A stretch of 23,343 bases of DNA from Balneolales bacterium. Lineage in GTDB: Bacteria > Bacteroidota > Rhodothermia > Balneolales > Balneolaceae. This document shows, one piece after another, positions 1 through 8,187 of this stretch. Under the pieces are notes generated by a model. That model made no database searches, was not told the origin of the DNA, and saw only the letters and a program-made list of their open reading frames with translations. A program made the position numbers and the translations under genes. The first letter of the stretch is position 1. Each line of letters begins with the position of its first letter. Where the stretch lies: contig JAURMN010000021.1 in the NCBI GenBank assembly GCA_030830725.1, positions 1 through 23,343 of the forward strand. The letters are read 5' to 3'.

Positions 1-1164
1 AACAATGCGCCTAACAATCGCGTGATTGCGATGGATATTCGTCGTCCACAACCGTCAAATTGGAAAGAGATTATTCCTGAAAAGGAACAAGTGATGACCA
101 GTATTAGCGCAATCGGGGGGAAATTGATTGTGGAGTATCTTCAAGATGCTAGATCAAAAATGGAAGTCTACAGCTACTCTGGGGAATTTGAAAGAGAAAT
201 TGAGCTACCGACCATAGGATCAGCTGGCGGGTTTTCGGGTCAAAAATCAGACTCTGAAGCATTCTATAGCTTCTCTTCATACACGTATCCGACAACGATT
301 TTCCGTTATGATGTTGAAACTGGTGAATCCGAGGTCTATCGTAAACCGGATGTGGACTTCAATCCAGAGGATTACGAAACAACGCAGGTCTTTTATGAAT
401 CGAAAGATGGAACAAAAGTCCCAATGTTTATTACTCATAAAAAAGGATTAGCACTAGATGGTACAAATCCGACTTATCTCTATGCGTATGGTGGGTTCAA
501 CATCAGCCTTACCCCTGGTTTTTCTGTAAGCAACCTAGCCTTTATGGAACGAGGAGGAGTTTATGCAGTAGCCAATCTTCGTGGTGGAGGCGAATATGGT
601 CGTGAGTGGCATCAAGCCGGTACAAAGGAACGTAAACAGAATGTATTTGATGATTTTATCGCCGCTGCTGAGTACTTGATTGCGGAAGGATACACTTCTT
701 CTTCGAAATTAGCGATTGGTGGGGGTTCGAACGGTGGACTTCTAGTCGGTGCGGTGATGACACAACGACCTGAACTCTTTGCCGTCGCATTCCCTGCTGT
801 GGGTGTTTTGGATATGCTACGTTACCACACTTGGACGATTGGATGGGCATGGGCAAGTGATTATGGCACCAGTGAAGATCCCGAAGGTTTTGAGTATCTC
901 TATGCCTACTCCCCGGTACATAATGTGACAGCGGGTACGGTTTATCCATCAACTCTCATCACTACCGGAGATCATGATGATCGTGTAGTTCCTGCGCATA
1001 GTTACAAATTCGCAGCTGAACTTCAAGGAAAGCATGCCGGTGAGAATCCTGTGCTGATCCGCATCGAAACCCGAGCAGGTCACGGCGCTGGAAAACCAAC
1101 GGCTATGATTATTGAAGAGCAGGCAGACAGATGGGCCTTCCTGTTTAATCAGATCGGTAAGTAA
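1..1164 (+). CDS. Prolyl oligopeptidase (S9A serine peptidase), 5'-truncated
   Basis: C-terminal 387 residues of a prolyl oligopeptidase; the frame is open from base 1, so the true start lies outside the window. The family cleaves short peptides after proline. The visible part holds the end of the beta-propeller and the whole alpha/beta-hydrolase domain. The catalytic triad is intact: nucleophile Ser in GGGSNGG (codon 727-729), Asp in DHDDRVVP (codon 979-981) and His in AGHGAGKPT (codon 1081-1083). The LRGGGEYG oxyanion-region motif is also present. Full-length members are near 700 residues, so roughly 300 are missing, including any signal peptide; cytoplasmic or periplasmic location cannot be judged. 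It converges on thrC, with a hairpin between them. Family assignment is very secure. Confidence 0.96.
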   Translation, partial: NNAPNNRVIAMDIRRPQPSNWKEIIPEKEQVMTSISAIGGKLIVEYLQDARSKMEVYSYSGEFEREIELPTIGSAGGFSGQKSDSEAFYSFSSYTYPTTIFRYDVETGESEVYRKPDVDFNPEDYETTQVFYESKDGTKVPMFITHKKGLALDGTNPTYLYAYGGFNISLTPGFSVSNLAFMERGGVYAVANLRGGGEYGREWHQAGTKERKQNVFDDFIAAAEYLIAEGYTSSSKLAIGGGSNGGLLVGAVMTQRPELFAVAFPAVGVLDMLRYHTWTIGWAWASDYGTSEDPEGFEYLYAYSPVHNVTAGTVYPSTLITTGDHDDRVVPAHSYKFAAELQGKHAGENPVLIRIETRAGHGAGKPTAMIIEEQADRWAFLFNQIGK

Positions 1165-1180
1165 CTCGCTTGCTTAGTGT

Positions 1181-1211
1181 GACACGGATCGGGATCTACA
1201 AGGTCCGTGTC
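1181..1211. terminator. Hairpin between convergent genes, possible bidirectional terminator
   Basis: An 8-bp perfect stem (GACACGGA at 1181-1188 with TCCGTGTC at 1204-1211) closes a 15-base loop. It lies in the 89-base gap between the ends of the prolyl oligopeptidase gene and thrC. Neither side carries a clear run of T, so it is not a classical intrinsic terminator. Its position suggests a stop or 3'-end stabiliser for both transcripts; this role is inferred. Confidence 0.4.
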
Positions 1212-1253
1212 GCTGATCTTGCTTGAAAGAAGTTTAGATTCAGGCGTTCAGAC

Positions 1254-2732
1254 TTACGTATGCTGTAAGATTCTTTGCTTCACGTCCTTGTAAGATGTGG
1301 AGCAGTCCTCTGCTTGAGAAGGCTTCCCATAAAACGCATAAGCCTGTTTCGGAATTGTTGACGATATAGACGTCAATGGATCCGACTCTTCGCCAAACTT
1401 TATTGGGTGTGCTGTAGCCAGAACAAGACGAGCTTCGGTGGGTTCTGTAGTGTATGTGGTTTCAGAATGAGGATGGGCGGCCAAATAGTGCTTCATTCCC
1501 AAAGTGGCAACAGCTGTATGTGGATCCAGATGATAGCCACTGGTATTAAAGGTAGCCTGTATTTCTTCTACAACCTGGCTGTCCGAAAAGTGACTACCGA
1601 AAAGCACCTCTCGAAAGCGATCCAATTTTCCATCAAATAGTGCTACCATCCGTTCAAAATTACTCGGGTTGCCCACATCCATGGCATTACTTAATGTTTT
1701 TACGGAACGCCTAGGCTCGTAATTCCCGGATGCAAGGTACTCCGGTAGGACAGAGTTGTCGTTAGTGGCAGCAATAAGTCGGTGAATGGGCAGACCCATG
1801 CGTTTTGCAAAAAGTCCCGCAGTCAAATTACCAAAATTTCCACTGGGTATGCTGTAAGTAAAACTAACATCCTCGACATACATAGTCGATTCTGCTTTGT
1901 TTACCAGCACTCCAGGATGTGAAGTTAGTCTACATTCATTTTCAGCCAACCAGCGAGCAGCTCCCCAGAAATAATAGACTATTTGGGGGATTAATCGGGA
2001 AATATTAATACTGTTTGCAGACGTAAGTCGCATGATTTTGCGAATCTCGGGATCGGAAAGTGCTTGCTTGGACAGCGCCTGACAATCATCAAACGTTCCG
2101 TCCACTCGATAGGCATGAATATTCCCACCCCAAGAGGTGAGTTGTAGTTCCTGTAGCCGGCTCACTTTCCCTTTTGGAAATAAGATATGCACTTGCACGC
2201 CCGGTACTCCATAAAACCCCGCTGCAACGGCACCACCTGTATCTCCTGAAGTGGCAACAATGACATTTAAGTCCCCCTCTTTAGTGGCATTAAAATATCC
2301 CATCATACGGGCCATGAATCGGGCTCCTACATCTTTAAATGCCATAGTTTGCCCGTGAAAAAGCTCGATAACATGAAATGTCGCTTCCTCGATTACATCT
2401 GCGGTCATTGAATTAGAAGATACTGAAGCATCCTTCTTAGTCTGGTCCGACTTCGAAGCAACAGGCACAATGGGAATAGGAAAATCAAAGGTATGCGTCA
2501 CAATGGATTGCAAGATGTCTTCTGGGATGTCCTCTCCGACGATAGCCGAGATCACCTGATAAGCTACCTCTGTGAGCTCCATGTCTGGAAGTGCTTCGAA
2601 AAATGAGTTTTGAAGTTTCGGAATGGATTCCGGCATGTATAATCCTCCATCCCGAGCCAACCCTGAAAGTATCGCCACTTCGAGTGAAGTTGGATGAACT
2701 TTTTGTGTATCACGAGTTGAAAAATATCTCAT
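1254..2732 (-). CDS. thrC: Threonine synthase
   Basis: Converts O-phospho-L-homoserine to L-threonine with pyridoxal phosphate, the last step of threonine synthesis in the cytoplasm. The 492-residue product starts with the family N-terminus (MRYFSTRD, DGGLYMPE). It has the PLP-lysine motif GQTMAFKDVGARF, with Lys133 as the Schiff-base residue. Further family motifs are ATSGDTGGA and SGNFGNLTAG, the latter in the phosphate/PLP-binding part. Two stretches look like insertions: a Ser/Lys/Asp-rich segment near residues 92-115 just before the PLP lysine, and residues about 268-285 before the SGNFGN motif. The start ATG overlaps the thrB stop by four bases (2729-2732), so translation is probably coupled. 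It is the last gene of the operon. Confidence 0.96.
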   Translation of the reverse strand: MRYFSTRDTQKVHPTSLEVAILSGLARDGGLYMPESIPKLQNSFFEALPDMELTEVAYQVISAIVGEDIPEDILQSIVTHTFDFPIPIVPVASKSDQTKKDASVSSNSMTADVIEEATFHVIELFHGQTMAFKDVGARFMARMMGYFNATKEGDLNVIVATSGDTGGAVAAGFYGVPGVQVHILFPKGKVSRLQELQLTSWGGNIHAYRVDGTFDDCQALSKQALSDPEIRKIMRLTSANSINISRLIPQIVYYFWGAARWLAENECRLTSHPGVLVNKAESTMYVEDVSFTYSIPSGNFGNLTAGLFAKRMGLPIHRLIAATNDNSVLPEYLASGNYEPRRSVKTLSNAMDVGNPSNFERMVALFDGKLDRFREVLFGSHFSDSQVVEEIQATFNTSGYHLDPHTAVATLGMKHYLAAHPHSETTYTTEPTEARLVLATAHPIKFGEESDPLTSISSTIPKQAYAFYGKPSQAEDCSTSYKDVKQRILQHT

Positions 2733-3757
2733 ATCGATACCTTTCTAGCGCCTCTGGAGGAGATTCGAGTTAAAGTAGCTGTTGAGGAAATTCCTTCTTT
2801 CTCAGCAACAGTTTGAATTGCTTCCAGAATCGATGAAGCACAATCTTTGGTTTTACTTAATGCAAAAAGTGAAGGACCTGATCCGGAAATCCCAAAACCA
2901 ATGGCACCCTCTCTAAGTGCAGCTTCCTTCATTTTATAAAATCCTGGAATCATCTTTGCTCGAATAGGCTCCACGATTTCATCTTGCATACTCTTGCGAA
3001 GCAATTCCAGATTTCCGGTCTCAAACCCCAATATCATTCCCGCCAAATGAGCAGATTGCCGCACATATTGCGCAAGTTCTATGTGTTCAGGTAGTGCTTT
3101 TCTAGCATCTCGGGTCAGAATTTCAATCTCAGGATGTAGAATCGAACAGTATAATCCCTTTGGATAACTCACTGGGACCAGATCCAGAGGATCCTTACTG
3201 CGAATTAAAATCAGGCCTCCCAATAGGGCCGGAACCACGTTGTCAGGATGGGCTGTTCCACAGGTGATGCGTTCTCCTTCCATGGCAAGAGGGATGAGTT
3301 CATCGATCGAAAGTGGTGCTCCAAACAACTCATTTATGGCCATTAAAGCTGCAGCAATACTAGCTGAACTCGATCCAAGTCCGCTGCCAATAGGTAAACC
3401 TTTCTGTAATCGAACCGAGACACCCAGACCCGACTCGGGAACAATCGATACACGTGAGGTATGCAAATCACCAGATCGGATTCGCTGGCGGAGTTGATCT
3501 ATGTACTGAGAGACCATCAAAGACGCAATATTCCGTTCGGCCTCATGTGGTAAAAATCCTCCATCGCCGGTTACATCATCCAGCGTTACTAAACCCCCAT
3601 TGGTAAAGGCAACACTTACCTCGTCTCCAAGTTCCTCTACTGCGAAACCGAGCACATCAAATCCTGCAATCACATTGGCTACCGTTGCCGGAGCGAACAC
3701 CGTCACTTTTTCCGAAATGGCAATACGTTCCGATAAAGATGCAGGATTCTGTTTCAT
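2729..3757 (-). CDS. thrB: Homoserine kinase (GHMP family)
   Basis: Phosphorylates L-homoserine with ATP to O-phosphohomoserine, the substrate of the downstream ThrC. The 342-residue protein has the GHMP-kinase ATP-binding motif PIGSGLGSSSAS at residues 122-133. It also has the N-terminal substrate segment APATVANVIAGFDVLGFAV and the C-terminal glycine-rich GISGSGPSLFAL motif typical of homoserine kinases. Length is slightly above the usual 300-320, with a short N-terminal extension before the first strand (VTVFAPATVAN). The ATG overlaps the thrA stop (3754-3757) and the stop overlaps the thrC start (2729-2732), fixing both ends. Confidence 0.96.
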   Translation of the reverse strand: MKQNPASLSERIAISEKVTVFAPATVANVIAGFDVLGFAVEELGDEVSVAFTNGGLVTLDDVTGDGGFLPHEAERNIASLMVSQYIDQLRQRIRSGDLHTSRVSIVPESGLGVSVRLQKGLPIGSGLGSSSASIAAALMAINELFGAPLSIDELIPLAMEGERITCGTAHPDNVVPALLGGLILIRSKDPLDLVPVSYPKGLYCSILHPEIEILTRDARKALPEHIELAQYVRQSAHLAGMILGFETGNLELLRKSMQDEIVEPIRAKMIPGFYKMKEAALREGAIGFGISGSGPSLFALSKTKDCASSILEAIQTVAEKEGISSTATLTRISSRGARKVSI

Positions 3758-6261
3758 CTTCCTGTAGTTCCAATTTGAAGTAGGTCTGAAAATACCCCTG
3801 CGGCCGTAACCGTTGCTCCTGCACCTGGCCCCTTGATAACCAAAGGTGTTTCATGATAACGTTTTGTTGTAATTGCAATCACATTATCAGATCCTTGTAA
3901 TCTGAAAAAAGGATGGGAATCGTCGACGTCAGAAACACGGATCGAAAGTTTCTTCTTTTTACCTGAGTTATCAAGATATCCAATACATCTCAACGCTCTG
4001 CCCTTTTGATGAGCACGGTCTCGCAATGAAGCAAAATGAGGTTCCGCCTCCTTCAATGCTATGTAAAAAGCATCTACATTTGGGGCTTTCAAACAGGCTT
4101 CCGGCAGAATTGGATCCATCTGGATCTCATCTATCTCAACTGAATTGCCTAAAATTCGACTTAGAATCAGCATCTTTCTCTTAAAGTCCATTCCGCTTAA
4201 ATCATCCCTCGGATCCGGCTCTGTGTATCCTTTGCTTTGTGCCTCCATAACGACCTCGGAAAAGGTTCGACCGGGAGTATAGTGATTGAAGATATAGGAA
4301 ATCGTACCTGACAAAATTGCCTCCAGGTTCTGCACCTCGTCACCACTGGATATTAGATCTGAGAGGGTTCGAATGAGAGGGAGTCCGGCTCCAACATTCG
4401 TTTCATAGAGATACCGGACTTCCATGGCCCGGTGTGTATCACGTAATCGACGGAATTCCGCATCTGATCTGGAATTGGCAATTTTATTGCAGGTGACGAC
4501 CGAAATGTGATTTGTAAACAACTCTTCGTATAAAGAAGCGACATCCCCATTACTCGTATTGTCCACAAAGACTTTATTGGCAGTGTCTTGAGAGAAAATC
4601 TGTTCAATAAACGTACGAAGATTGGACTTCTGACCCTTTTTGTCTAAATCTTCCTGCCAGGCTGAGAGTGATAATCCGATATCATCCGAGAAAAGCATCT
4701 TTCGGGAATTCATGATCCCCATCACCTTAATTTCCAGCAGTTGTTCTTCTCTGAGACGATCTTCAGAATATAAAAGCTGATTCATGAGTTCGGACCCGAC
4801 GGTTCCCGTACCCACTATATACACATGTAGTCGACGAGGAGCCGAAAGTAAGAGAGAATTATGCACGGCATTCAGGGCCCTTGGTAAATCAGAGGCTTTG
4901 ATCGCAACGGAGATATTGAGTTCAGATGAGCCCTGAGCAATCGCAACAACATTGATGCCACTACGCCCGAGGGCTGAGAAAAGTCGTCCACTGAGTCCTC
5001 TGGAATGTTTCATATTCTCACCGACAACTGCCAGAATACTATATTCATTGGCCATCACCGGCACTTCCAGTCTTTTTTGCAGGATTTCTAGCTCGAACTC
5101 TTGTTCAATGGCTGCCTTTGCCGCAGGAGCAGAATTAGGAGTCACGGCAAATGTGATACTATGCTCACTACTAGCCATGGTGACAAGCATTACATTCACT
5201 TCTGCCTTGGCCAGAGCTTCAAATAGTCGACTGCCCAGACCCGTTACACCCACCATTCCCCCTCCCTGCAGAGTTATCAACGAAATCTCCCGTATAGATG
5301 TGATTCCTTTAATCCATCGTGGTCCGTCCCATAGTGGAGACTCCGGATTATGTTTCTGACTTTTACTATGATGAATTCGGGTTCCGGTGTGAGTAGGATT
5401 GAACGTATTACGGATCCGAATCGGAATTCCCTTGGAGACAGCCGGGAGCATCGTAGGAGGGTAAATCACTTTTGCACCAAAGTAACTGAGCTCCATTGCC
5501 TCTTCATAACTCAAATGTTCCAATGTAAACGCTTTGGGTACAAGCCGTGGGTCTGCCGTCATAAACCCATCCACATCGGTCCATATTTCAATTTCATCGG
5601 CCTTAAGTGAAGCCCCAATCACAGATGCCGTCAGATCAGACCCTCCTCTTCCCAGCGTGGTGGTTCGTCCTTCCTTATCCGATGCAATAAATCCAGTCAA
5701 AACCGGAATTGGCGAACCTTTTTGGGATATCACGGTTTTATACCAAGATGAGATAAGACGATTGGTCTGCGAGGTTTGTACCTGCGCATTACTAAACTCA
5801 GAATCAGTACGAATCAGAGATCTTGCGTCTATCGGAACCGCTTTAATACCTGCCGATTGAAGAACATGATCAACAATTTCGACAGCCATTCGTTCCCCAT
5901 AGGAAAGTAACAGATCATACGCACGAGAAGAAAACTCCCGAATAGCCAAAATTCCGGAAACAATTTGCTGTATTTCGGCAAAGTAGGTTTTTAAGATCGC
6001 CAATTTTTCATCCGTGGGTTTTGCAAAAGCATGAAGCGTATTGAGATGCAAATCCCGAATTTCATGTTGAAGAGCCAAACGCTCCTTCCCGTTCGCCGCA
6101 TCTGTTCCAATCTGAAGCAGACGATTGGTTACACCGCCCATAGCTGAACTTACGATAATGAGCTCTTCGCCCTTGTTTTTGTAGTCTTTAATGATTTTGG
6201 AAAGCGATCTTAAAGCCGCTTCACTCCCTACAGAGGTTCCCCCAAATTTTAATACTTTCAT
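3754..6261 (-). CDS. thrA: Bifunctional aspartokinase / homoserine dehydrogenase
   Basis: Carries out the first and third steps of the aspartate-to-threonine route: ATP-dependent phosphorylation of aspartate and NAD(P)H reduction of aspartate semialdehyde to homoserine. At 835 residues it is close to E. coli ThrA (820). The aspartokinase domain opens with KFGGTSVG (residues 5-12) and contains TLGRGGSDL (202-210) and the DGFMTADPR segment. Two ACT-like regulatory repeats fill roughly 325-470, so threonine feedback control is likely but not proven. The homoserine dehydrogenase domain starts with the GTGTVG dinucleotide-binding loop (484-489). It has the SGTISYIFN and GYTEPDPRDDLSGMDFKRK catalytic region near 651-695. 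The four-base overlap with the threonine aldolase stop fixes the start. The intermediate step (aspartate semialdehyde dehydrogenase) is not encoded here. Confidence 0.97.
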   Translation of the reverse strand: MKVLKFGGTSVGSEAALRSLSKIIKDYKNKGEELIIVSSAMGGVTNRLLQIGTDAANGKERLALQHEIRDLHLNTLHAFAKPTDEKLAILKTYFAEIQQIVSGILAIREFSSRAYDLLLSYGERMAVEIVDHVLQSAGIKAVPIDARSLIRTDSEFSNAQVQTSQTNRLISSWYKTVISQKGSPIPVLTGFIASDKEGRTTTLGRGGSDLTASVIGASLKADEIEIWTDVDGFMTADPRLVPKAFTLEHLSYEEAMELSYFGAKVIYPPTMLPAVSKGIPIRIRNTFNPTHTGTRIHHSKSQKHNPESPLWDGPRWIKGITSIREISLITLQGGGMVGVTGLGSRLFEALAKAEVNVMLVTMASSEHSITFAVTPNSAPAAKAAIEQEFELEILQKRLEVPVMANEYSILAVVGENMKHSRGLSGRLFSALGRSGINVVAIAQGSSELNISVAIKASDLPRALNAVHNSLLLSAPRRLHVYIVGTGTVGSELMNQLLYSEDRLREEQLLEIKVMGIMNSRKMLFSDDIGLSLSAWQEDLDKKGQKSNLRTFIEQIFSQDTANKVFVDNTSNGDVASLYEELFTNHISVVTCNKIANSRSDAEFRRLRDTHRAMEVRYLYETNVGAGLPLIRTLSDLISSGDEVQNLEAILSGTISYIFNHYTPGRTFSEVVMEAQSKGYTEPDPRDDLSGMDFKRKMLILSRILGNSVEIDEIQMDPILPEACLKAPNVDAFYIALKEAEPHFASLRDRAHQKGRALRCIGYLDNSGKKKKLSIRVSDVDDSHPFFRLQGSDNVIAITTKRYHETPLVIKGPGAGATVTAAGVFSDLLQIGTTGR

Positions 6262-7310
6262 GTAAAAATGATGTCTGTTACCTGAATTAATTGATCCAGC
6301 ATCGCATCATCGATTTGAAAATGAAACGTCGCCCGAATCGTATTCCCGCCAAATCCTACCATCTCAATTCCATATTCTTTGTAGGAGCGGAGCACCTGAT
6401 CTACCGTTTTGGATGTTCCAGTCCCACCATCCCTATTCACTTCAAAAATGAGAATGTTTGTTTCCACGGTGTCCGGATCAAGTAGAATCTCCTTTTTTGT
6501 GGAAAGATGCTTCGCAAATTTTTGCGCTCTATGATGATCCTCTTTTAAGAGGGGCCAATGATGTTCCACAGCATAGTCTGCTGCTGCTGCCAAGAGACCT
6601 ACCTGTCTCATGCCTCCACCCCACATTTTCCGAAATCGTCGGGCTTTTCGAATTCCATCACGCGTGGTCAGCAGCATCGAACCGACGGGGGCACCGAGCC
6701 CTTTTGAAAAACAGACCGAGAGGGTGTCTGCAACGCTGCCGAAAAATTGGGGCTCGATTCCGGTGGCCGAGATGGCATTCCATATTCTGGCCCCGTCCAG
6801 ATGAAGGCTAAGTCCTTTTTTTTGACTCAATTCCCGTAGCTCAAGCAGTTGAGTTCGGGTGTAGCAAGCCCCTCCACCTTTATTGGTAGTATTTTCTAAC
6901 GCCAGTACTGTTGTCCAAGGATCCCAGTCATTTTTTGCTCGAACAGCGGCTTCAACTACCTCAGGTGAAAGAATACCGCGTTGCCCTTTGAGGGGTCTGA
7001 GCTGCAAAGAGCTCAAGTGAGCTGCGGCGCCGGTTTCATAATTATAGACGTGACCCAGTTCATCAATCAGGACTTCTTCTCCCGGGCCTGCCAGGATCGT
7101 CAGCCCTAATTGATTGGACATCGTTCCAGACGGAACAAACAGACCAGCCTCCATGCCAAAAAGCATCGCCATTTTGTTTTCAAACGCAATAACCGTCGGG
7201 TCCTCTTGGAAAACATCATCCCCGACTTTTGCATGCACCATGGCCTGGAGCATTTCAGGTGTGGGTTTAGTAACAGTGTCACTTCGCAGATCGATCATCG
7301 GATCCCTCAT
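6258..7310 (-). CDS. ltaE: Low-specificity L-threonine aldolase
   Basis: PLP enzyme that cleaves L-threonine or allo-threonine to glycine and acetaldehyde; it can supply glycine or degrade threonine. The 350-residue protein shows the family N-terminus IDLRSDTVTKPT, the FVPSGTMSNQL phosphate-binding loop, HLDGARIWNA (cofactor Asp172) and the Schiff-base lysine in SVCFSKGLGAPVGS (Lys203). I chose MRDPM at 7310 because its ATG overlaps the upstream stop in the same ATGA pattern as the other junctions. The alternative Met five codons in would also give a normal family N-terminus. Lying directly before thrABC, it probably draws on the same threonine pool. Family certain; physiological direction inferred. 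Confidence 0.93.
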   Translation of the reverse strand: MRDPMIDLRSDTVTKPTPEMLQAMVHAKVGDDVFQEDPTVIAFENKMAMLFGMEAGLFVPSGTMSNQLGLTILAGPGEEVLIDELGHVYNYETGAAAHLSSLQLRPLKGQRGILSPEVVEAAVRAKNDWDPWTTVLALENTTNKGGGACYTRTQLLELRELSQKKGLSLHLDGARIWNAISATGIEPQFFGSVADTLSVCFSKGLGAPVGSMLLTTRDGIRKARRFRKMWGGGMRQVGLLAAAADYAVEHHWPLLKEDHHRAQKFAKHLSTKKEILLDPDTVETNILIFEVNRDGGTGTSKTVDQVLRSYKEYGIEMVGFGGNTIRATFHFQIDDAMLDQLIQVTDIIFT

Positions 7311-8158
7311 TTCCCATGCAAATAAAAACCCTGGCCTGTTTTATCGCCCAGCTTTCCGGCATCGACCATTTTGACAAGTAAGGGTGAAGGACGGTATTTC
7401 GGATCCTTAAAGCCTTCATAAAGAACATTTAAGATATTCAAACAGACATCCAACCCGATAAAATCAGCCAATCGGAGAGGACCCATTGGATGCGCCATTC
7501 CCAACTTCATGACTTCATCTACTTGTTCGGCATTTCCCACGCCTTCCTGGAGGCAAAATATGGCTTCATTGATCATAGGCATTAACACCCGATTACTGAC
7601 AAAACCAGGTGAATCCTGAACCTCAACAGGTGTTTTACCCAAAAATTCAGCGGTTTTCATGATGGCATCCACTGTTCTTTGAGAAGTGTCCAGTCCTCTT
7701 ACAACCTCTACAAGCTTCATGACCGGAACCGGATTAAAAAAGTGCATCCCGATAAATCGATCAGAGCGACTAGTCATCGAGGCCAGCTTCGTAATGGAGA
7801 TGGATGATGTATTCGAAGCTAAAATTGCGTTTTCAGGAGCCACTGAATCTGCTTCACGGAGAACGGATTCTTTGAGTGAAAGGATTTCAGGAACGGCTTC
7901 AATTATCAGATCGGCCTCCAATACTGACTGTGAAATGGAAAGTGCTGGGTGAAGCCGTTCAAGGGTTTCTAATTTTTGAGCCTGTGTGATTTTCTCTTTT
8001 GCAAGCATACGATCCAGGTTTTTTTCGATGAGGATCATCGCCCGATCTAACGCTTGCTCATTGGCATCTACCAGTTTTACGGAATATCCGCTCATGGCAC
8101 AGACATGAGCAATCCCATTTCCCATGGTACCCCCGCCAATGACTACAATTTTCTTCAT
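7307..8158 (-). CDS. hbd: 3-hydroxyacyl-CoA (3-hydroxybutyryl-CoA) dehydrogenase
   Basis: NAD(P)-dependent interconversion of 3-hydroxyacyl-CoA and 3-oxoacyl-CoA in fatty-acid or short-chain acyl-CoA metabolism. At 283 residues it matches stand-alone Hbd/PaaH enzymes. The Rossmann loop GGGTMGNG is at residues 8-15 and the substrate-side motif ASNTSSISIT near 114-123. The signature MHFFNPVPVMKLVEVV carries the catalytic His139 and Glu151, followed by DSPGFVSNR. The C-terminal helical domain ends in LGDKTGQGFY. It is first in the minus-strand operon and its stop overlaps the threonine aldolase start. No functional link to threonine synthesis is obvious. The start codon lies only 29 bases from the divergent hydrolase gene. 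Confidence 0.94.
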   Translation of the reverse strand: MKKIVVIGGGTMGNGIAHVCAMSGYSVKLVDANEQALDRAMILIEKNLDRMLAKEKITQAQKLETLERLHPALSISQSVLEADLIIEAVPEILSLKESVLREADSVAPENAILASNTSSISITKLASMTSRSDRFIGMHFFNPVPVMKLVEVVRGLDTSQRTVDAIMKTAEFLGKTPVEVQDSPGFVSNRVLMPMINEAIFCLQEGVGNAEQVDEVMKLGMAHPMGPLRLADFIGLDVCLNILNVLYEGFKDPKYRPSPLLVKMVDAGKLGDKTGQGFYLHGK

Positions 8159-8173
8159 ACCGTCACCAATTCT

Positions 8174-8179
8174 GTTATA
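8174..8179 (-). promoter_or_regulatory. Possible -10 element of the hbd-ltaE-thrABC operon
   Basis: On the minus strand the hexamer TATAAC lies 15 bases upstream of the hbd start codon. It is the best -10-like match in the 29-base divergent gap. I see no convincing -35 partner. It physically overlaps the plus-strand -7 element of the neighbouring gene. Confidence 0.3.
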
Positions 8180-8183
8180 TTTG
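8176..8183 (+). promoter_or_regulatory. Bacteroidota-type -7 promoter element (TAnnTTTG)
   Basis: TATATTTG matches the Bacteroidota primary-sigma -7 consensus at every fixed position and ends four bases before the ATG at 8188. A T-rich run at 8149-8153 sits where a -33 element would be. Transcription would begin at or next to the start codon, so a leaderless mRNA is predicted. The consensus is established for Bacteroidota; its use here is inferred. Confidence 0.55.
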
Positions 8184-8187
8184 TTTT

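Noticed and set aside
656..952. 98-residue minus-strand open frame inside the prolyl oligopeptidase gene
   Set aside because: It lies wholly opposite a gene with an intact catalytic triad, has no recognisable domain and no start signal; treated as a shadow frame.
4952..5359. 135-residue plus-strand open frame opposite thrA
   Set aside because: It mirrors the conserved aspartokinase regulatory region and has low-complexity Ser/Arg/Pro content typical of an antisense frame.
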